A stretch of DNA of 64,000 nt, taken from positions 609,406 to 673,405 of the forward strand of contig NZ_BNCJ01000001.1 in the NCBI RefSeq assembly GCF_014656415.1, given 5' to 3'. Shown here in pieces: positions 36,129 to 45,026 of the stretch. Under the pieces are notes generated by a model that saw only the letters and a program-made list of their open reading frames with translations, searched no databases and had not been told where the DNA came from. Position 1 is the stretch's first letter. Every line of letters begins with the position of its first letter. The stretch is from Seohaeicola zhoushanensis. Its GTDB lineage: Bacteria > Pseudomonadota > Alphaproteobacteria > Rhodobacterales > Rhodobacteraceae. The position numbers were made by a program, and so were the translations under genes.

Positions 36129-37895
36129 ATGCCCGATAACCGCCAGCACGCGAAGGGAGAGGCAAGGCCGCAAGCCCGGAGCGTTCAGGCGCGCCGCCTG
36201 CGGCTGCTGGCGACAACCGACCTGCACATGCAACTGGGCGGCGCGGCCTCGGGGCTGTCGCGGATCGCCAGCCTGATCGCCGAAGAGCGCGCCACGGCCG
36301 CGCGCGAGGGGGCGATCTGCCTGCTGGTCGACAATGGCGATGCGCTGCAGGGCGGGGCGCTGGGCGAGCTGGCGGCGGAAGAGCCAGCGCGGCCACACCC
36401 GGTGATGCGGGCCTTCGCCCATCTCGGCTATGACGTTCTGGGGCTGGGAAACCACGATTTCGACCTCGGGCTGGAGCGGCTGGAGGCGGTATTGGCGCAG
36501 GCGGCCTGCCCGGTGGTCTGCTCCAACCTCGGCCCGGTGCGGGGCGTTCTGCCGTGGCTGGTGCTGGAGCGCGCGGGGCTGCGGATCGGGGTGATTTCGG
36601 CGCTGCCGCCGCAGACGGCGGTGTGGAACCGGCACCACCTGGAGGGGCGGGCAGAGGCGCGGGACATCGTCGCCGCTGCGCGCGAGGCGGTTCAGGCGCT
36701 GCGCCTGGAGGGCTGCGACCTGGTGCTGGCCTTGGCCCACAGCGGGCCGGGCGCGGCCGATGCCCTGCCGGGGGCCGAGAACGCGGCGCTTGCGGTGGCG
36801 GCGCTGGATGGGATCGACGCGGTGATCGCCGGGCATACGCACGAGCGCCACGCCGATCCATCGGTGCCGCTGGTGCTGCCGGGGGCCAATGGCTCGGACC
36901 TCGGGGTGATTGCGCTGGAGGCGGGCGCGGAGGGGCGATGGCATGTGGCGACGGCGGCGCTGCGCCCGGTCTCGGCGGCGGTGGCGGAAGACCCCGCGCT
37001 GGCATCGCTGGTGGCCGAGGACCACGCCCGCGCCGAGGCGCTGATGGCGCGGCCGGTGGGGCGGGTGGAGGCACCCCTGCACAGCTATTTCACCTTCATC
37101 GCCCCGGACCGGGCGCTGGCGCTGGTCGCCGCCGCGCAGGCCGCCGCGCTGCGCCCGCTGCTGGCGGGGTGGCCCGAGGCCGGGCTGCCATTGCTCTCGG
37201 CCGCCGCGCCGGGGCTGTTCGGGGGGCGGTCGGGGCCGCTGGCCTATGCCGATATCCCTGCCGGGCCGGTCGCCCTGCGCCACCTGGTCGAGTTGCAGCC
37301 CTTCCCCAACGACCTTCACGCGGTGGTCGTCACCGGGGCGCAGCTTGGGGATTGGATCGAGCATTCCGCCGGGCTGTTCAACCGCATCGTGCCGGGGGCG
37401 GACCCTGTGGCGCTGATCGATCCCGGCCTGCCGGGGCATGACTTCGACGTGATCCACGGGGTGGCTTGCGAGATCGACCTCTCGGTGCCTTCGCGGTTTC
37501 TGAGCGACGGCAGCCTGCGGCAGGGCGGCGCGCGAAGGGCGCGCCGCCTGACATACGCGGGGCGCGCGGTGATGCCCGATCAGCGGTTCGTGGTGGCGGT
37601 GAACAGCTACCGCTCCAGCGGCGGAGGCAATGTCGCGGCGCTGCGCGGGGCGGAACGGCTCGACCTGCCGGGGACCGGGCTGCGCGCGGCCCTGGCGGGC
37701 TACCTCGGCGGCGCGGCGCACGATCCGCTGGAGCAGGCCCCGCCGCCCTGGGGCTTTGTCCCGCTGCCGGGCGCGCGGGCGTGGCTTCAGACCGGGCCGG
37801 GGGCGCAGGGGCACCTGGGGGAACTGGCGGGGCGCGGCGTCGAGGCGGCGGGGATCGACGGCGAGGGCTTCCTGCGGCTGATCCTGCCGCTGTGA
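36129..37895 (+). CDS. 5'-nucleotidase / 2',3'-cyclic phosphodiesterase family
   Basis: A 588-residue two-metal phosphoesterase of the UshA/CpdB type. The metallophosphatase domain has LLATTDLHMQL (metal Asp and His), LVDNGDALQGGALGELA, GLGNHDFDLGLERLE (catalytic GNHDFD), LALAHSG and AVIAGHTHERH. The C-terminal nucleotidase domain includes ADIPAGPVALRHLVELQPFPNDL and VAVNSYRSSGGGN. I see no signal peptide from the 36129 ATG (its N-terminus is polar and basic), which is odd for a normally periplasmic family; a TTG at 36051 would add residues but no convincing signal either. No partner genes. Confidence 0.8.
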   Translation: MPDNRQHAKGEARPQARSVQARRLRLLATTDLHMQLGGAASGLSRIASLIAEERATAAREGAICLLVDNGDALQGGALGELAAEEPARPHPVMRAFAHLGYDVLGLGNHDFDLGLERLEAVLAQAACPVVCSNLGPVRGVLPWLVLERAGLRIGVISALPPQTAVWNRHHLEGRAEARDIVAAAREAVQALRLEGCDLVLALAHSGPGAADALPGAENAALAVAALDGIDAVIAGHTHERHADPSVPLVLPGANGSDLGVIALEAGAEGRWHVATAALRPVSAAVAEDPALASLVAEDHARAEALMARPVGRVEAPLHSYFTFIAPDRALALVAAAQAAALRPLLAGWPEAGLPLLSAAAPGLFGGRSGPLAYADIPAGPVALRHLVELQPFPNDLHAVVVTGAQLGDWIEHSAGLFNRIVPGADPVALIDPGLPGHDFDVIHGVACEIDLSVPSRFLSDGSLRQGGARRARRLTYAGRAVMPDQRFVVAVNSYRSSGGGNVAALRGAERLDLPGTGLRAALAGYLGGAAHDPLEQAPPPWGFVPLPGARAWLQTGPGAQGHLGELAGRGVEAAGIDGEGFLRLILPL

Positions 37896-37938
37896 TGCGA
37901 GGTTGCGAATCCCGCGCGGCCCCCCTATATCGCCCCCC

Positions 37939-38032
37939 GAGAGGTTGGCGCGGGCGAGCGCCTCGCCAACCTGGTCAGGTCCGGAAGGAAGCAGCCACAA
38001 CGAGTCCCGCTTGGGTCGATGTCCAGCCTCTC
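37939..38032 (+). ncRNA. ffs: Signal recognition particle RNA (4.5S, small bacterial type)
   Basis: The invariant apical core GGTCAGGTCCGGAAGGAAGC is followed by AGCCACAACGAG. The ends pair over 10 bp (GAGAGGTTGG with CCAGCCTCTC, one G-U pair). The inner stem GGTTGGCG..CGCCAACC is also seen. The RNA joins Ffh to target membrane proteins to SecYEG. A perfect inverted repeat CGAAGCCC-TT-GGGCTTCG at 38065-38082 may help end transcription. Confidence 0.95.
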
Positions 38033-38137
38033 ACCTACGCCCCTCCCAGCCCGTTGAAATTGTGCGAAGCCCTTGGGCTTCGTGGGCATGTGCCAACCGC
38101 CGCGCTCCGCAACTGCAACCAAAAGGCGGCACATTGC

Positions 38138-38263
38138 TCAGCCGCCAGCAATGACGCCGCGGAGTGCGAAGGCCAGCAGGCCGAGGAGCATGATGGCCGT
38201 CACGGCGAGATAGACGAGCCGGTGCCGTACCGGGGCAGGGTATCTCGAAAACGGGTCAATCAT
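38138..38263 (-). CDS. 41-residue membrane protein coupled to the flavoreductase gene
   Basis: A short frame beginning MIDPFSRYPAPVRHRLVYLAV and continuing as one membrane helix (TAIMLLGLLAFALRGVIAGG) before TGA. Its ATG overlaps the last codons of the reductase gene by 8 nt, with GAGAGG seven bases upstream, an ideal ribosome site located inside the preceding gene. The coupling, the good start and the helix make it credible. It could be a small subunit or stabiliser of the reductase. No homologue is recognised. Confidence 0.65.
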   Translation of the reverse strand: MIDPFSRYPAPVRHRLVYLAVTAIMLLGLLAFALRGVIAGG

Positions 38264-39575
38264 ATCTGAACCTCTCGCAGATGATCTGCCGGGCCGGCAC
38301 GCCGAGTCCGATCAGCGCGGTTTCCGCCGCATCCATCATCGCCGGCGGGCCGCAGATCACGAAGAGCCATTCGCGCATTCCGGGATCCGCGAGGTGGTCG
38401 CGGAAGAAGGCGGCGTCCAGCATCCCGCTGTGCCCGGTCCAGCCCGGAGGCGGCTCTTGCAGCGCGTGTATCACGCGGGTGCCGTGGTGCCGCGCCAGAT
38501 CGTCGATCTCGTCGCGGCAGACGATCTGTTCGGCCACCCGGTTGCCGTAGGCAAGCAGGGTCGGCCGGGGATCCCTGTCGAGGCGCAACTGGCGCAGGAT
38601 GCCCAGCAGCGGCGCGATGCCGACGCCACCCGCGATCAGCGCGATGCCCGGCTCGTCGCGCCCGGCGACACAGAGGTGGCCGTGGGGGGCATCGAGGTAG
38701 GCCGGGGTGCCCGGCCGGATCCGGCCCACCGTCCGGGTGAAATCACCGAGCTCCTTGATGATGAAGGCCACCCGGTTGCCCGCTGCCGGGGCGGAGCTGA
38801 TGGAAAACGGGTTCTCGAACAGGGAGGCCGGCCCGTGGCCGATGTTGAGCCAGGCGAACTGGCCGGCAAGGTAGCGCAGGCCGCCGTGTCCCCGAGGAGC
38901 CAGCGTCACTTCCCAGGTCCGGGCCGCCACCGGGCGGACGCTGTCGACGACCCAGGGGCGCATCCGTTTGAGAACAGGCTTGACCAGGTAGATCGACAGC
39001 AAGGAGGCAAGTGCGATGGCGAAGAGGCCGATCCAGACCGCCGCCAGCACCGGGTCGGCGCTGTATCGCCCTGCGGCAAGGGTGTGGTGCAGCAGGAGCG
39101 CGGCAACTGCCGCCGCTCCGAGACCGTGCATCAGCCGCCAGACCTCGTAGCGCATGTCCAGCCGGTCACGTCCGATCGCCTGCAGGACCAGCGGCGTCAG
39201 CAGCAGCCAGGCGGCGACCCCGCTGGCAATGGCGGAGAGGTCGTCGGTCAGGGTCAACTGCCGCGTCGTGTCCCAGGGGTAGGGTGGCTTGGAAGGCGCC
39301 CGGTAGAGGAAGGGGTGCAGGAGCGCGAAGACCAGGGCGCTGCGCGCGAAGAGCTGGTGGAAGCGCATGGTGACATCCATGCCGATCCTGCGCGAGATGC
39401 TTCGGAAACGGCCGGACAGGAGGAACTCTGCCAGGATGATCGCGTAGGCGAGCATCCCGGCGCCGCTTGCCAGCTCGTCCCACAGGCTGCGCGCGGGTCT
39501 GCCGCTGAAGGCGCTCAGCCCGAGCGGGGCGAGCGTGATCGCCAGGTAGATCGCCAGAAGAAGACGCGGGTTCAT
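38256..39575 (-). CDS. Ferric-reductase-like transmembrane flavoprotein
   Basis: A 439-residue protein: about six membrane helices (residues 1-215), then a ferredoxin-reductase-like FAD/NAD module. The membrane part resembles ferric reductase/NOX heme-binding domains, with paired histidines such as RFHQLFARS, LLHPF, RLMHGLG and LLHHTL. The FAD site is ENPFSISSAP, with Asn where Arg is usual in RxYS. The pyridine-nucleotide site is GGVGIAPLLG, and the end has FVICGPPAMMDAAE and a terminal ERFRYD. It probably moves electrons from NAD(P)H across the membrane to a metal or quinone acceptor. The acceptor is unknown. Start 39575 was chosen over 39692 for the hydrophobic N-terminus. Confidence 0.8.
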   Translation of the reverse strand: MNPRLLLAIYLAITLAPLGLSAFSGRPARSLWDELASGAGMLAYAIILAEFLLSGRFRSISRRIGMDVTMRFHQLFARSALVFALLHPFLYRAPSKPPYPWDTTRQLTLTDDLSAIASGVAAWLLLTPLVLQAIGRDRLDMRYEVWRLMHGLGAAAVAALLLHHTLAAGRYSADPVLAAVWIGLFAIALASLLSIYLVKPVLKRMRPWVVDSVRPVAARTWEVTLAPRGHGGLRYLAGQFAWLNIGHGPASLFENPFSISSAPAAGNRVAFIIKELGDFTRTVGRIRPGTPAYLDAPHGHLCVAGRDEPGIALIAGGVGIAPLLGILRQLRLDRDPRPTLLAYGNRVAEQIVCRDEIDDLARHHGTRVIHALQEPPPGWTGHSGMLDAAFFRDHLADPGMREWLFVICGPPAMMDAAETALIGLGVPARQIICERFRYD

Positions 39576-39849
39576 GGTGTTCCGCCCATTCCGTTTCCAG
39601 TTCCGCGCACGCAGTCCCTCGTCGGTTTGGCAGGGCCCAGGACGGGCCTGTCGCGAGGTGGAATAGAACATGCCGACCCGCGAGCTGTCCAATGTTGGTG
39701 CCGCGGAGCCTGGGAAGATCGGGAAAGTGTTGAAGCCGCATTGCCTGTCGCGGCTCGCCGAATATCCCGCCCGTTACCGGGGCAAAGGCGCTTGACACCC
39801 GCGCGCCGGGCCGCGACCAAAGCGCGGAGGGGGCGGGACAAATTCCACC

Positions 39850-40758
39850 ATGCTGCTGATTACCATCTGGCCGGTCTTCGGGCTGATCTGCCTCGGCTAC
39901 GTGCTGGCGCGCCGGGCCTTCCCCTCGGCCGAGTTCTGGCCGGCGGCAGAGCGGCTGAACTATTTCCTGCTGTTCCCGGCGCTGCTGGTCTCGAGCCTGG
40001 CCGGCGCGCCGGTCTATGACGCGGAGGTCCTGCGCCTTGGCGGTGCGGCAGCGGTGGCGATGCTGGTGGCGGTGGTCCTGCTGGCTCTGTTCCGGCGGGC
40101 CTGCCCGATGCCTGCGGCCCGCTACGGGCCTGTGGTGCAGGGGGTGATCCGCTTCAACACCTATCTCGCGCTCTCGCTGTTGGCGGTGCTGGCCGGGCAG
40201 CAGGGGATCGAGCGCGCGGCGATCTATCTCGCGGTGGCGGTGCCGCTGGGCAATGTGCTGTCGATCATCGCGCTCACCGAGGCCGGGGCATCGCGGGCGC
40301 GTTTCGCGCTGCTGCGCTCGGTGCTGCGCAACCCGCTGATCCTGGCCTGCCTCGCCGGCTTCGGGCTGGCGCTGAGCGGCATCGGCCTGCCCTTCGGCAC
40401 CGGCAGTTTCCTCAAGCTGATCGGGCAGGGCAGCCTGCCGCTCGGCCTGCTCTGCGTCGGTGCGGCGCTGAACATGTCCGCGCTGCGCCAGGACCTGCGC
40501 GGGCTGGCGGGCACCGTGGCGGTGCGGCTGCTGGCGATGCCGGTCCTGGCGGCGGGGGTGGCCTGTCTCTTCGGCCTCTCGGGGGTCGAGGCGATGGTGC
40601 TGATCGTCTTCTCGGCGGTGCCTGCCGCGCCGACCTCCTACGTGCTGACGCGGCAGATGGGCGGGGACGGCACCTTCATGGCCGGCATCATCACCGCGCA
40701 GACCGTCGCGGTGGTGGCAACGATCCCGCTGGTGCTGCTGGTGCTGGTCGGCCGGTAG
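39850..40758 (+). CDS. AEC family transporter (auxin efflux carrier-like)
   Basis: A 302-residue protein with about ten membrane helices, e.g. MLLITIWPVFGLICLGYVLA, and the internal repeat characteristic of the AEC/BASS fold. The family pattern is seen at LNYFLLFPALLVSSLAGAP, in the middle NPLILACLAGFGLALSGI, and at the end FSAVPAAPTSYVLTRQMGGD. Bacterial AEC proteins export or exchange small organic acids such as malate or malonate. The substrate here is unknown. It converges on trmO with 3 nt between stops. Confidence 0.82.
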   Translation: MLLITIWPVFGLICLGYVLARRAFPSAEFWPAAERLNYFLLFPALLVSSLAGAPVYDAEVLRLGGAAAVAMLVAVVLLALFRRACPMPAARYGPVVQGVIRFNTYLALSLLAVLAGQQGIERAAIYLAVAVPLGNVLSIIALTEAGASRARFALLRSVLRNPLILACLAGFGLALSGIGLPFGTGSFLKLIGQGSLPLGLLCVGAALNMSALRQDLRGLAGTVAVRLLAMPVLAAGVACLFGLSGVEAMVLIVFSAVPAAPTSYVLTRQMGGDGTFMAGIITAQTVAVVATIPLVLLVLVGR

Positions 40759-40761
40759 CCC

Positions 40762-41229
40762 TCAGCCCTTCGGCGGGGCCACCGGCGTATAGGCGCAGCG
40801 GTCGGGCTTGATGTCGACCAGTGGCGTGCCGTCGAGACAGTCGAGGCCGCGGACCACCAGCGTGTTGCCCTCGATCCGCTCCAGCTTCACCCGCGAGGTG
40901 CCGATCGGGTTCGGCCGCACCGGCGAACGCAGGGCGAAGGTGCCATGTGTCTTGTCGGAATGGGCCGGGTTCTGCACCACCAGGTCGCGGCGCGAGCGGT
41001 CGAGCCAGTAGAGCAGCTCCACCGTCGCGAAGGCGTCGAGCCCCTGCAGCGCGGCGACCCAGGGCTCGAAGACCTCGACCCGGCACTCGGGGCCGTCGGG
41101 CCTGCCCTGGCGCGGGCAGTCCTTGCGGTCGGTCCAGGGCGTGTGGATGCGGCCGATGAAGCGCAGCCAGGCGTCCTCGGCCGGCGGCAGGTCGACGCTG
41201 ATCTCGCCCTGACGGATGGTGCTGTCCAT
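40762..41229 (-). CDS. trmO: tRNA (N6-threonylcarbamoyladenosine37-N6)-methyltransferase TrmO
   Basis: A 155-residue TsaA/YaeB-family beta-barrel methyltransferase. It would methylate t6A37 of threonine tRNA using S-adenosylmethionine. Motifs: FIGRIHTPWTDRKDCPRQG near the N-terminus, LLYWLDRSRRDLVVQ, and RSPVRPNPIGTSRVKLERIEG (SAM contacts). The end VDIKPDRCAY matches the family. The short N-terminus and absence of the C-terminal extra domain are normal for alphaproteobacterial members. GAGGAG precedes the ATG at 41229. Confidence 0.85.
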   Translation of the reverse strand: MDSTIRQGEISVDLPPAEDAWLRFIGRIHTPWTDRKDCPRQGRPDGPECRVEVFEPWVAALQGLDAFATVELLYWLDRSRRDLVVQNPAHSDKTHGTFALRSPVRPNPIGTSRVKLERIEGNTLVVRGLDCLDGTPLVDIKPDRCAYTPVAPPKG

Positions 41230-41298
41230 GTCGTCTCCTCTTGTTGACTGGCCCGGCGGGGTCATATTCTGTTGTCTGAAGGTAATGGGAGACAGAAG

Positions 41299-41691
41299 AT
41301 GAGCAAGACCGTCCAGGACATGATGGCCGAGGCCAACGCCGCCGTCGAGAAGATCGGCATGGACCGCGCCCGCGAACTGATGGCGCAGGGGGCACTGGTG
41401 CTCGACGTGCGCGATGCGCCCGAGCTGGAGGCGGCGGGCAAGGTCAAGGGCGCGCTGCATGTCTCGCGCGGGATGCTGGAGTTCCGCGCCGATCCGGGCA
41501 CGCCCTATCACAACCCCGAGTTCCGCAAGGACCGCCCGGTGCTGGTCTACTGCGCCTCGGGCGGGCGCTCGGCGCTCTCGGGCAAGGTGCTGAAGGACAT
41601 GGGGTACGAACAGGTCTACAACATCGGCGGCTTCAAGGACTGGGCCGCCGCCGGCGGCGAGACCGAGCAGGTCGTCGACAAGGGGATGTAG
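41299..41691 (+). CDS. Rhodanese-like sulfurtransferase domain protein
   Basis: A 130-residue single-domain rhodanese. LVLDVRDAPELEAAGKVKGA marks the N-terminal part, and the active-site loop is VYCASGGRSAL with its catalytic cysteine, which would carry persulfide sulfur. NIGGFKDWAAAGG closes the domain. The start at 41299 (MSKTVQ) has GGGAGA upstream; a TTG at 41272 would add nine residues. Partner unknown. Confidence 0.85.
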   Translation: MSKTVQDMMAEANAAVEKIGMDRARELMAQGALVLDVRDAPELEAAGKVKGALHVSRGMLEFRADPGTPYHNPEFRKDRPVLVYCASGGRSALSGKVLKDMGYEQVYNIGGFKDWAAAGGETEQVVDKGM

Positions 41692-41758
41692 GCCCCCGGC
41701 GGTTGCCGCAGGGCGGTCGCGTTCCTATCTCGGGCCGAGACAAGGAACGGAGAACGCC

Positions 41759-42031
41759 ATGCAATGCCCCATTGATGGGACCGAACTGAAGATGACCGAG
41801 CGCGCGGGGGTCGAGATCGACTATTGCCCCCGCTGCCGCGGCGTGTGGCTGGATCGCGGCGAGTTGGACAAGATCATCGACCGCGCCGCCGCCGAGGTCT
41901 CGAACCGTCCGATGGCCATGCCGGAACCGGCGCGCCACCGGGACCGCGACGACGATGACGACGACCGCTATCGCAAGCCCTATCGCAAGAAGCGGGGCGG
42001 CTTCCTGTCGGAGATCTTCGACTTCGATTGA
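41759..42031 (+). CDS. Zinc-ribbon protein (zf-TFIIB family)
   Basis: A 90-residue protein with two CxxC-type halves: MQCPIDGTELKMTER, with a single Cys and following Asp/His-type ligand, and IDYCPRCRGVWLDRGELDKII, the conserved zf-TFIIB core. The C-terminus is acidic (DRDDDDDDRYR), then basic (RKPYRKKRGG). Family members are small stand-alone zinc proteins of unknown role. A good AAGGAACGGAG ribosome site precedes it. The 256 nt after it (42032-42287) are lower in GC and hold no gene. Confidence 0.85.
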   Translation: MQCPIDGTELKMTERAGVEIDYCPRCRGVWLDRGELDKIIDRAAAEVSNRPMAMPEPARHRDRDDDDDDRYRKPYRKKRGGFLSEIFDFD

Positions 42032-42287
42032 GCGCCGTCCAAACGCGCAGGACCTTCCCCCCGCCCGATTCGGCAGGGCGCCTTGGAGCGTTGGCGGATA
42101 TCGGAAAGTGGCGATCCTTGGAGGGCCACCACAAATATACAAATCGGATGCTTACCATTCACACCAGTAATACTCACCACCAACGTTCTTCAATGGAAAA
42201 TTCTGACCATTGGAAATGGTTTCGAGGTGGCGCGCGAGAACCTTGTGGGACCGTTGATCGCCGCCACTGAAAGGCCCGGCCAGCCGT

Positions 42288-43598
42288 CTACTCTTGAAGA
42301 ATTCCCATTCGCACAAGCGTCGCACGGTCCGGGGTTCCGGTTTCTGGTAGTCCCACAGATGCCTGATATTCGGCCATCGCTTTGCGCGAACCTGGACCCC
42401 ACTGACCATCTGGTGTCCCGGCATCGAAGCCAGCCGCGTTTAGGAGCGTTTGGACGGCCTTGTAGTCCTCTCGACCAAGATCGAGTAGACTGAAATGGCA
42501 GGCTTCAGCCACTTCCTCAAAGACTTTCTTCGAGCCATTCAGTCTGAGCGAAAGATCATGCAGGCGGCCACGGTCTCCTTCCAGGCGCAAGAAGAGCTTT
42601 TCCACTCCGACGAGCTTTCGAATGAAGTTTTGCGCTTTGTCACCAAATAGCCCGGCCCCCTTGTTGCTGGTGAGTTTAGACCAACGCTGCGGTATCGCTT
42701 CCTCGTTTCCGATCCGAATCGTGACCGGAAGCGTGTTGGATTGGAAGTCTCCCATGATGAAGCTGTCGGCATCGAAAATCACACGTGCCTCTCCTTCATG
42801 GCACAGCACCTTGAGCGAAGGATGATCGGAAAAACCGGTTCCGTAATCGGACACATTGATGGCGAATACCTGAGGCGAGTCGTCAATCGCTGCACGAGAG
42901 TGCTGTAATCCCCACCAACCGACTATCGCGAAATCACCTGCGGCGAGTTGCTTGAAAATTTCCATTTCGTAGTCGATTTCCGGATAATCTGGGTCTGCCC
43001 AATCCGGCTTGGATCTCGTGCCATGCCCGCCTCCGGTTGCTGGTGGTTGCTCTGCCGTTCTTGCGACAGGCGTAGGCGCTTGGGGCGCTCCATTCGTTGG
43101 GAAGGCAATCCCATACTGGGCTCGGAACCAAGCTTGGCGCAGCTGGGCAAGGCTCAGCTTTTCGGTCTCGTATCGTGTGAGAGCAAGAGCTTGAACTAGG
43201 CCGCCGGAGTTGGCTGCCTCCGTTTTCGCAGCATCGACACTTGCTTGCTGCGTCTGGATGTCCGCGAGGATGCTCGCGGCCAGCACCGGATCGGGCTGAA
43301 CTGCAGGTACAACAATCTCAAAAGGGGCACCGGTCTCCTCGGCTGTGATCCGGGCCTCCAGGACGGATTTCGTTAGGCGTAATGTTTCGAGATTTAGGGC
43401 CGCGATCAGAGCGAGTGCACCGCCTTGGTATTTGCCGTTCGCCGCCTCGACTTCCGAGATTTCCGTCTCGATCGCGGCGATATCGGATCGCAGCGCATCC
43501 AAGTCGGTATACGTACTCTGCGCCGTGGACATAGATGCTGCGAAAATCAGAGGCGGAAAAAGGGCCGCTACGGCCTTCAAGGCGTTTCGATTTGGCAT
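42288..43598 (-). CDS. Exported VasI-like protein with C-terminal peptidoglycan-binding domain
   Basis: A 436-residue protein. An N-terminal signal sequence (KAVAALFPPLIFAASMSTAQS) is followed by an about 100-residue helical coiled-coil region (LRSDIAAIETEISEVEAANG). Residues about 245-365 resemble VasI/TagO-type proteins of type VI secretion loci: SLKVLCHEGEARVIFDADSFI, VTIRIGNEEAIPQRWSKLTS, KLFLRLEGDRGR. The last 65 residues form a PG_binding_1 domain (VQTLLNAAGFDAGTPDGQWG). No type VI genes are nearby, so this is a free-standing envelope protein. It has visibly lower GC than its surroundings and lies next to a tRNA gene, suggesting transfer. AGGAG precedes the ATG at 43598. Confidence 0.65.
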   Translation of the reverse strand: MPNRNALKAVAALFPPLIFAASMSTAQSTYTDLDALRSDIAAIETEISEVEAANGKYQGGALALIAALNLETLRLTKSVLEARITAEETGAPFEIVVPAVQPDPVLAASILADIQTQQASVDAAKTEAANSGGLVQALALTRYETEKLSLAQLRQAWFRAQYGIAFPTNGAPQAPTPVARTAEQPPATGGGHGTRSKPDWADPDYPEIDYEMEIFKQLAAGDFAIVGWWGLQHSRAAIDDSPQVFAINVSDYGTGFSDHPSLKVLCHEGEARVIFDADSFIMGDFQSNTLPVTIRIGNEEAIPQRWSKLTSNKGAGLFGDKAQNFIRKLVGVEKLFLRLEGDRGRLHDLSLRLNGSKKVFEEVAEACHFSLLDLGREDYKAVQTLLNAAGFDAGTPDGQWGPGSRKAMAEYQASVGLPETGTPDRATLVRMGILQE

Positions 43599-44042
43599 TG
43601 CGTTAGACGCTCCTATACTCTGGATGTGCTCATAATGCTGATTGGAAACCCAACTGAAAAGCTTGATTTTTATAGGGCAAAAATATGGGCAGCTAGCGTC
43701 TAGCTGAAAGAACCGGCGAACGGACGCGGTGATGTCGCGACTGAATTCGAATTGTCGCGATGGGCAGGCCGCATTGCAGTGCGCCCACCATTGCAGAAGT
43801 CCGGACTGGGTCGGAAGAATCCGCCGTGCTAGCCGCAACTCGCTTGAACGGGGCGCGCTTGGCAATGGTCAATGCTGCAGTCGCCGACTGCTCTAGCCCA
43901 TCCGCTCCCCGCTGCCTCCAAGCAACACCGCCTCCCTCCCCCGATTCACCAACCAACTGCTTCCTGATTGTTTACTCAAGCCAATCGCTCGCGCCAGGCG
44001 CAAAATGTTGACCCATCAAGCAATTGATAATATTGGAATATT
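43599..44042. other. 444-nt AT-richer region without a supported gene
   Basis: It lies between the VasI-like gene and tRNA-Arg. Open frames exist on both strands (for example minus 43693-43956 and plus 43760-44011) but lack good ribosome sites, codon bias or recognisable motifs. The first 100 nt hold the promoter of the VasI-like gene. I found no copy of the tRNA 3' end that would mark an attachment site. Confidence 0.5.
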
Positions 44043-44119
44043 TGGCGATCCCTGGAGGACTCGAACCCCCAACCTGCTGATTAGAAGTCAGCTGCTCTAT
44101 CCAGTTGAGCTAAGGGACC
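44043..44119 (-). tRNA. tRNA-Arg (anticodon TCT)
   Basis: A 77-nt cloverleaf with the CCA end encoded. The acceptor pairs GGTCCCT with AGGGATC. The anticodon loop is TTCTAAT between the stems CTGAC and its complement, giving anticodon TCT, which reads AGA/AGG. The T-loop is TTCGAGT. It borders the AT-richer patch, a common landing place for mobile DNA. Confidence 0.97.
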
Positions 44120-44141
44120 GCACGCGCCCCTTCTGAGGGGT

Positions 44142-44621
44142 TTAGGCCGTCCGATCAAGAGGCAAGCGCATGAAGGTGCTCTCGACGTCGGCGGCATAGC
44201 CGACGTAGGGTGGGCATTCGGTGAAGCCGTGGCGGGCATAGAAGGCGCGGGCGGGGGCGAAGGCGGGGCGGCTGCCGGTTTCCAGCAGCACTTCGGTCAT
44301 GCCGGCCGCGCGGGCCTCGGCGATCAGGTGGGCGAGCATCCGGTCGGCCAGACCGCGGCCGCGATGGGCCTCGCGCACGTGCATCGACTTGATCTCGCCC
44401 TGGCCGTTGCCCAGCGGCTTGAGCGCGCCCATGGCGATGGCGGCATCCTCCTGGAGGATGGCGAAGAAGCGCACGCCGCCGGCAGACAGCAGCTCGGGCG
44501 GCAGCGCGTGCACGCTTTCGCGCGGGCTGGTCGCGTGCATCAGCGTAAGATGGGTTTCGATCAGGGGCAGGACGCGCGGGTCGGTCGGCGCGATCCCGAC
44601 CACATCGCTCAGTGCGTCCAT
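44142..44621 (-). CDS. GNAT family N-acetyltransferase
   Basis: A 159-residue acetyl-CoA-dependent transferase. The acetyl-CoA binding motif A is [20 protein letters not shown] (V..x..RG.G), followed by [32 protein letters not shown], typical of the small PhnO/YsnE-like group acting on amino acids or antibiotics. Substrate unknown. The start overlaps the end of the NDUFS4-like gene by 13 nt, so they are probably cotranscribed. A small hairpin CCCCT-TCTG-AGGGG (44127-44140) separates it from the tRNA. Confidence 0.85.
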   Translation of the reverse strand: MDALSDVVGIAPTDPRVLPLIETHLTLMHATSPRESVHALPPELLSAGGVRFFAILQEDAAIAMGALKPLGNGQGEIKSMHVREAHRGRGLADRMLAHLIAEARAAGMTEVLLETGSRPAFAPARAFYARHGFTECPPYVGYAADVESTFMRLPLDRTA

Positions 44622-44920
44622 ACCGCGCGCCGGTTGGTCGCGAAGTTCTCGCCGTAGCCGCCGGAGCGGACGTTGGGCTTGCGGCTCTTGGGCTCGCTCA
44701 CCACCGCTTCGATCCCGTTGGCGGCGGCATAGTCGAGCGCCGCTTCCTTGCTCGGGAACTTGAGGCGCACCTGGCTTTGCGTGTCATCGGACGAGGTCCA
44801 GCCCATCAGCGGGTCGACGTCGCGCGCGCTGGCTGGGGCGAATTCGAGCACCCAGCTGCGGGTCTTCGCGGTCCCCGATTGCATCGCGTTGCGGGCTGGC
44901 TTGTAGATGCGTGCGCGCAT
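44609..44920 (-). CDS. NDUFS4-like complex I accessory protein (ETC_C1_NDUFA4 family)
   Basis: A 103-residue protein matching the alphaproteobacterial/mitochondrial NADH dehydrogenase accessory subunit: [52 protein letters not shown], and a C-terminal [12 protein letters not shown]. In mitochondria the NDUFS4 relative stabilises the NADH-oxidising arm. Presence supports an alphaproteobacterial host. The start at 44920 gives the conserved MRARIYKPA opening. The nuo operon is not in the window. Confidence 0.88.
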   Translation of the reverse strand: MRARIYKPARNAMQSGTAKTRSWVLEFAPASARDVDPLMGWTSSDDTQSQVRLKFPSKEAALDYAAANGIEAVVSEPKSRKPNVRSGGYGENFATNRRAVWTH

Positions 44921-45026
44921 GGAAGACTCGTCTCCGTCCGGTGGGTCCGGTCTCTTTTGCCACGACTTGAAGGGCTTGCCAAGCGGGCGCGACGCCGCTG
45001 GCACAGGGGACAGGCCGTGTCCCGGT

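Noticed and set aside
42152-42424. 90-codon minus-strand frame near the end of the VasI-like gene
   Set aside because: Overlaps the end of the better-supported gene, and has no ribosome site or recognisable feature.
44043-44119. Attachment-site duplication of the tRNA-Arg 3' end
   Set aside because: I looked for a repeat of the tRNA 3' end in the lower-GC patch and elsewhere in the window and found none; no integrase gene is present either.
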